Source of the DNA: an uncultured Bacilli bacterium
GTDB taxonomy: Bacteria; Bacillota_I; Bacilli_A; RF39; UBA660
Length of the DNA stretch: 9,601 bases
Direction of reading: 5' to 3'
Assembly (NCBI GenBank): GCA_949440065.1
Contig: CASRZP010000052.1
Coordinates: 1-9,601, forward strand
This document shows, one piece after another, positions 6,745-9,601 of this stretch. Position 1 is the first letter of the stretch; every line of letters starts with the position of its first letter. A program made the position numbers and the translations under genes. The notes under the pieces were generated by a model. That model was not told where the DNA came from and did no database searches. It worked only from the letters and a program-made list of their open reading frames with translations.

Positions 6745-6955
6745 GTCTAATGCCACCTTTCTTAATGAAAATCGCCAAAATCACCATAATCAGTCCTAGT
6801 GGAAACAACAAGCATTCTAAATGGTGAAAAACATAAGAGAAATACTCACTCACCTGATAATTTACCGTAAAAAAATTAAGATAAATAATTAAGTAAGTTA
6901 GTCCTATCACCATAAAGAAGTAGCCAAGGATATAAATAATAATTCTTTCTATCAC
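6737..6955 (-). CDS. Small two-helix membrane protein, unknown family
   Basis: The protein has 72 residues from GTG 6955, which follows AGGTG by four bases. A TTG at 6991 in the same frame would add 12 residues but has no ribosome site and overlaps the promoter. There are two predicted membrane helices: about residues 4-26 (IIIYILGYFFMVIGLTYLII) and 50-66 (CLLFPLGLIMVILAIFI). An aromatic, polar linker joins them, and the tail KKGGIRHD is basic. The basic tail suggests that both ends face the cytoplasm. I do not recognise the family. It is cotranscribed with, and overlaps, the DUF3603-like gene, so the two may act together, but nothing in the sequence gives a role. Confidence 0.7.
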   Translation of the reverse strand: MIERIIIYILGYFFMVIGLTYLIIYLNFFTVNYQVSEYFSYVFHHLECLLFPLGLIMVILAIFIKKGGIRHD

Positions 6956-6995
6956 AATACACCTACTACTATCATATTGAAATAAAGACAAAATT

Positions 6996-7025
6996 ATTAT
7001 AGTTATATTATGGATATTTTTTTAA
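6996..7025 (-). promoter_or_regulatory. Probable promoter of the small membrane protein/DUF3603-like pair
   Basis: On the minus strand there is TATAAT (7001-6996), with TTAAAA (7025-7020) 18 bases upstream. Transcription would start near 6989, about 35 bases before GTG 6955. The -10 is consensus but the -35 is weak in AT-rich DNA. Confidence 0.45.
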
Positions 7026-7055
7026 GTTTTAAACACTAATTATTTATATTTTGTT

Positions 7056-7088
7056 AAAGAAAAAGGTAAAAATTTGTTATTTACCTTT
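7056..7088 (-). terminator. Terminator of the TVP38-rmuC-DUF2238 operon, overlapping the last stop codon
   Basis: On the minus strand AAAGGTAAA and TTTACCTTT form a 9-bp stem with a nine-base loop, followed by TTCTTT. The first arm lies inside the last codons of the DUF2238-like gene and the stop codon lies in the loop, the same compact arrangement as at trpS. Confidence 0.8.
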
Positions 7089-7655
7089 ACTTTTATTTAT
7101 GGATTTTTGTTTTACAAAGTAGTAACTGCTAAAAATGATGGAACCTAAGAAAGCGACTAACATATCTTTCATCGTATCATCGACTCCTGTTGTTAACACA
7201 TGTTGGGCATCTTTATCAAATAATTTATCACAAGTAAATTCAAAAAATTCCCAAAGAGATGCAATGGATAAACTAATACCAATAATAAATAAGATATTTA
7301 TCCATAAAGGGTTAGACTCTAGTTTATTTTCTTTAATGATTAAAAGGGCTAAAATACTAGTGACAAAACCAGATAAAAAGTGAGTAAAAGTATCATACCA
7401 AGGAAATCTTCCATAAAACCTCATGACTGAACCTAGAAATAAGGATAGAAAAGTAAAAACCAAATAGATAAATACTATTTTTTCTGGTAATTCATAATGA
7501 AAAATTTTCTTGATTAACCAAGGTAGTAATACAATAGGAATTACGGATAAATTAATTAGTGAATTATAAATCGTATCATACTGTAAACGATAGATGAGCA
7601 TATAAATACCAACTAAGAGAAACAAAATAGAAAGTATGTGATTAAACTTCTTCAT
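7077..7655 (-). CDS. YjdF/DUF2238-like polytopic membrane protein
   Basis: The protein has 192 residues with about six membrane helices: near residues 5-22, 33-47, 60-78, 88-106, 115-134 and 163-182. The pattern WYDTFTHFLSGF, ASLWEFFEF and GVDDTMKDMLVAFLG matches the YjdF/DUF2238 family as I recall it; its function is not known. Conserved His, Glu and Asp residues lie in or near the helices. ATG 7655 is preferred for its clear N-terminus (MKKFNHI), although GGAGG lies 12 bases upstream. GTG 7664, adding three residues, is only three bases after it, so the exact start is uncertain. The ribosome site and the first 14 bases lie inside the end of rmuC, so this gene is translationally coupled. It is the last gene of the three-gene operon. 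Confidence 0.8.
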   Translation of the reverse strand: MKKFNHILSILFLLVGIYMLIYRLQYDTIYNSLINLSVIPIVLLPWLIKKIFHYELPEKIVFIYLVFTFLSLFLGSVMRFYGRFPWYDTFTHFLSGFVTSILALLIIKENKLESNPLWINILFIIGISLSIASLWEFFEFTCDKLFDKDAQHVLTTGVDDTMKDMLVAFLGSIIFSSYYFVKQKSINKSKGK

Positions 7656-8760
7656 ATATATCACTTTCCTCCTTCAACTCTCCTACTTCTACCTGATTAA
7701 TTTTATCAAATCTCTCAGAAATTTTAAGTGTTGTAATACTCATGTTTTCCACATCCTTATTTACGGTTTGAATACTTCTAGATAACTTATCCCAACGTTC
7801 TTTGTATCTTGAAAATTCAATGCCTAAACGATTGAGTTCTTCATGAATAATTGATGTATATTTATCACGTTCCATATTTTTTATAATCATTTGAATAACC
7901 GATAAGGTGCTAATTAAGGTCGTTGGAGATACTAACCAGATATGCTTTTTATAAGCATAATCGATAATATCTTGATGATAAGCATTAATTTCTGCAAAAA
8001 TGGCTTCAGCAGGTAAGAACATCATGGCTTGATCAGCAGTAACACTAGGAAGAATATACTTACTACTAATCGCATCAATATGTTTTTTTACATCCATTTT
8101 AAACATTTTCTCATAGCTTTCTTTTTCTAACTTAGTGTTATTTTTATCGACCATTAATTGATAATGTTCTAAAGGAAACTTAGAATCTATTGCAATGATT
8201 CCTAAAGGACTTGGTGCAAACACCACACTATCAGCAATCATACCATTAGGAAGCGTATATTGTAATTGATAAACTCTATCATTCCTCTCGCCAAAGACAC
8301 TACACAAAATGTGCTTTAAGTTCACTTCTCCAAAAATGCCTCTACTTTTCTTATCGGTTAAAATACTTTGTAGAGAAACAATATCTTGTGATAGACCATC
8401 AATTTTCTTTTGGGCTTCATCAATTTTACTAAGACGCTCTAATACATTGATAAACGTCTTATTGGTTTTTTCAAAGTTTTGATCCATTCTAGCGTTAACC
8501 TTTTCATTAATTAGCAAAAGCCTTCGTTCCACATTTTCATTTAATACTTGAAAATCTTTATTTAAACTAGTGGACAATTGTTCTTTAAACTCTACCATTT
8601 GCTTATCGATAACACTTTTAGTGTTTCCTAATTCTTTGGTAATATTAACTTCAAATCTTCCTAAACGTTCAATCAAATCTTTTTCATTTATCTTCTTTGC
8701 TAATGATAATGCTTCTAGAATAATTAATACGACAAGTAGGATAACGATAACAATATCCAT
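7642..8760 (-). CDS. rmuC: DNA recombination protein RmuC homologue
   Basis: The protein has 372 residues. An N-terminal membrane anchor (residues 2-20, IVIVILLVVLIILEAL) is followed by a long coiled-coil region to about residue 135 (LGRFEVNITKEL, NEKVNARMDQNFEK). The RmuC nuclease-like domain follows, with GIFGEVNLKHIL, ADSVVFAPSPLGIIAIDSKFPLEHY, MMFLPAEAIFAEI and WLVSPTTLISTL. These are diagnostic family motifs, and the D-x-K of the PD-(D/E)XK-like core is in IDSKFP. RmuC limits inversion between short inverted repeats in E. coli; the detailed mechanism is not settled. I chose ATG 8760 because GGAGGT is four bases upstream; an ATG at 8772 in frame lies before that site. The gene lies 13 bases after the TVP38-like gene and overlaps the next, all one transcript. 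Confidence 0.95.
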   Translation of the reverse strand: MDIVIVILLVVLIILEALSLAKKINEKDLIERLGRFEVNITKELGNTKSVIDKQMVEFKEQLSTSLNKDFQVLNENVERRLLLINEKVNARMDQNFEKTNKTFINVLERLSKIDEAQKKIDGLSQDIVSLQSILTDKKSRGIFGEVNLKHILCSVFGERNDRVYQLQYTLPNGMIADSVVFAPSPLGIIAIDSKFPLEHYQLMVDKNNTKLEKESYEKMFKMDVKKHIDAISSKYILPSVTADQAMMFLPAEAIFAEINAYHQDIIDYAYKKHIWLVSPTTLISTLSVIQMIIKNMERDKYTSIIHEELNRLGIEFSRYKERWDKLSRSIQTVNKDVENMSITTLKISERFDKINQVEVGELKEESDIYEEV

Positions 8761-8773
8761 TTCTACCTCCATT

Positions 8774-9349
8774 TTAAATCTTATATTTTGCTTCTACCCA
8801 TTTAGACAGTAAATAGGCAATGGTTACCAATATGGAAATCATCATTAATGTTTTAATATCGGTAATACTTTCTAGTAAACTTTTTCCAATATAACCCCAG
8901 AAAAAGACAATCGGTACCTTTCCTAGTAATAACGATACCATAAAACGTTCATCACTCATCTTGGATATTCCTGCTGCAATATTCATCAAAAAAGCTGGTG
9001 TAAATGGTAAGGCTAATAAAATGACAAAGTTAGAAAACGGCATATCATGAAAACGTTTGATGATACGAGATAAGTTTTTATATTTTTTCTTTTTTAATAG
9101 TGTATCTAATCTCTTAATCGATATTCTTTTAAAGAATAAAAAAGATAGAAAACATCCTAGACAAGTAGATAACCAAGAGAGAATAAAACCTAAACCACTA
9201 CCGAAAGCCTGCATGTTTAAAGTGATAAAAACACCAAGAGGTAACACGGGAAAAATGGACTCAAGTAGGATTAACACCACGCCTGAAATAGGTCCTAATC
9301 TAGTTAAGGTTTGAATTAAAAATTCTACTACTTTACTCACATATTCCAT
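8774..9349 (-). CDS. TVP38/TMEM64-type VTT-domain membrane protein (DedA superfamily)
   Basis: The protein has 191 residues and is polytopic. Helices fall near residues 8-30, 33-54 and 56-73, a re-entrant or membrane segment near 107-127, and helices near 135-157 and 166-184. The VTT-domain signature is visible as an acidic residue before a Pro-rich turn (LESIFPVLPLG) and the later ALPFTPAFLMNIAAGIS. The cytoplasmic loop FFKRISIKRLDTLLKKKK is very basic. DedA/VTT proteins are linked to lipid scrambling, undecaprenyl-phosphate recycling and membrane homeostasis; the substrate here is unknown. The start follows AGGTG by five bases, and a promoter lies just upstream. It is the first gene of the operon with rmuC. 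TVP38 and DedA are related, and this looks closer to TVP38 by length. Confidence 0.85.
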   Translation of the reverse strand: MEYVSKVVEFLIQTLTRLGPISGVVLILLESIFPVLPLGVFITLNMQAFGSGLGFILSWLSTCLGCFLSFLFFKRISIKRLDTLLKKKKYKNLSRIIKRFHDMPFSNFVILLALPFTPAFLMNIAAGISKMSDERFMVSLLLGKVPIVFFWGYIGKSLLESITDIKTLMMISILVTIAYLLSKWVEAKYKI

Positions 9350-9365
9350 TTTTTCACCTATTCCT

Positions 9366-9395
9366 ATTATAGTACATTATTGATATTTTTATCTA
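9366..9395 (-). promoter_or_regulatory. Promoter of the TVP38-rmuC-DUF2238 operon
   Basis: On the minus strand there is TAGATA (9395-9390), an 18-bp spacer, then a consensus TATAAT (9371-9366). Transcription would start near 9359, only about ten bases before the start codon and just ahead of AGGTG, so the leader is very short. Confidence 0.55.
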
Positions 9396-9601
9396 CATTT
9401 AATTTGATTTTCTAAGATTAACCGTTTTGTTCATTTCATATTTTGAAAATACTTTCTTATAAATATACACAATTACTATAGATTTTTTTCTTTATGTTTA
9501 TATTAATCACTATTTTACTAAATGTTATAAAATTTACTTTGTCATCTGTGTTTAGTTGTCAATGATGTGACACCTAAATAAGTCGTAAAAAATATTAATT
9601 T
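9396..9601. other. AT-rich intergenic end of the window
   Basis: I see no ORF with a ribosome site, no RNA gene and no terminator. The only structure is the small inverted repeat TGTCA-6 bases-TGACA at 9557-9572, too short to name. A neighbouring gene probably starts or ends beyond the right edge. Confidence 0.5.

Noticed and set aside
7135..7383. Plus-strand ORF inside the DUF2238-like gene
   Set aside because: It is the shadow of a membrane-protein gene, with no ribosome site.
8570..8812. Plus-strand ORF over the rmuC start
   Set aside because: It is the shadow of the coiled-coil part of rmuC and crosses the gene boundary.
9057..9314. Plus-strand ORF inside the TVP38-like gene
   Set aside because: It is antisense to a clear VTT-domain protein, with no ribosome site.
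9557..9572. Inverted repeat TGTCA-6-TGACA as an operator or attachment site
   Set aside because: The five-base arms are too short to separate from chance, and no adjacent promoter or repeat copy is seen.

Overview
The window is a low-GC, tightly packed bacterial chromosome segment. Shine-Dalgarno sites are strong (AGGAGG/AGGTG-like), promoters are sigma-A-like, terminators are short hairpins followed by T-runs, and TGG encodes Trp. TAG and TAA both end intact genes, which indicates the standard code. Gene content (AsnRS, TrpRS, RmuC, a DUF3603/YjbA-like protein, SipW-type secreted proteins, a BspA-like leucine-rich C-terminus, an AAA_14/DUF4143 ATPase) suggests an uncultured gut Bacilli/Erysipelotrichia/RF39-type Firmicute. 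That placement is inference from gene families and base composition, not a database result. I see no rRNA, tRNA, CRISPR array, insertion sequence or transposase.

Layout. 1-563 (minus) is the N-terminal part of a secreted protein with a SipW-type signal peptide that runs off the left edge. 748-2098 (minus) is an AAA_14/DUF4143 ATPase broken by two separate one-base losses in poly(A) runs. 2189-3577 (minus) is asnS and 3720-4739 (plus) is trpS, divergently transcribed from a compact shared promoter region. 4753-5782 (minus) is a second SipW-type secreted protein with a BspA-like leucine-rich C-terminus, broken by an in-frame TAG and a one-base expansion of a G run. 5874-5999 (minus) is a possible 41-residue small protein. 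6076-6744 and 6737-6955 (minus) are an overlapping pair: a DUF3603/YjbA-like protein preceded by a 72-residue two-helix membrane protein. 7077-7655, 7642-8760 and 8774-9349 (minus) form a three-gene operon transcribed as TVP38/VTT membrane protein, RmuC, then a YjdF/DUF2238-like membrane protein. 9350-9601 is AT-rich intergenic DNA holding that operon's promoter.

How it fits together. The intact genes are housekeeping or conserved: tRNA charging, genome maintenance and membrane proteins. The two broken genes are both accessory types. Three of their four lesions are single-base length changes in homopolymers, while an equally long A8 run in asnS is intact. The TrpRS carries a Cys spacing (C-x20-C-x6-C-x2-C) that closely resembles the [4Fe-4S] cluster motif known from Thermotoga maritima TrpRS. 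No clearly new multi-gene system is visible. The observations most worth checking are the cluster-type TrpRS, the homopolymer lesions (decay, phase variation, slippage or assembly error), and the possible small protein at 5874-5999.
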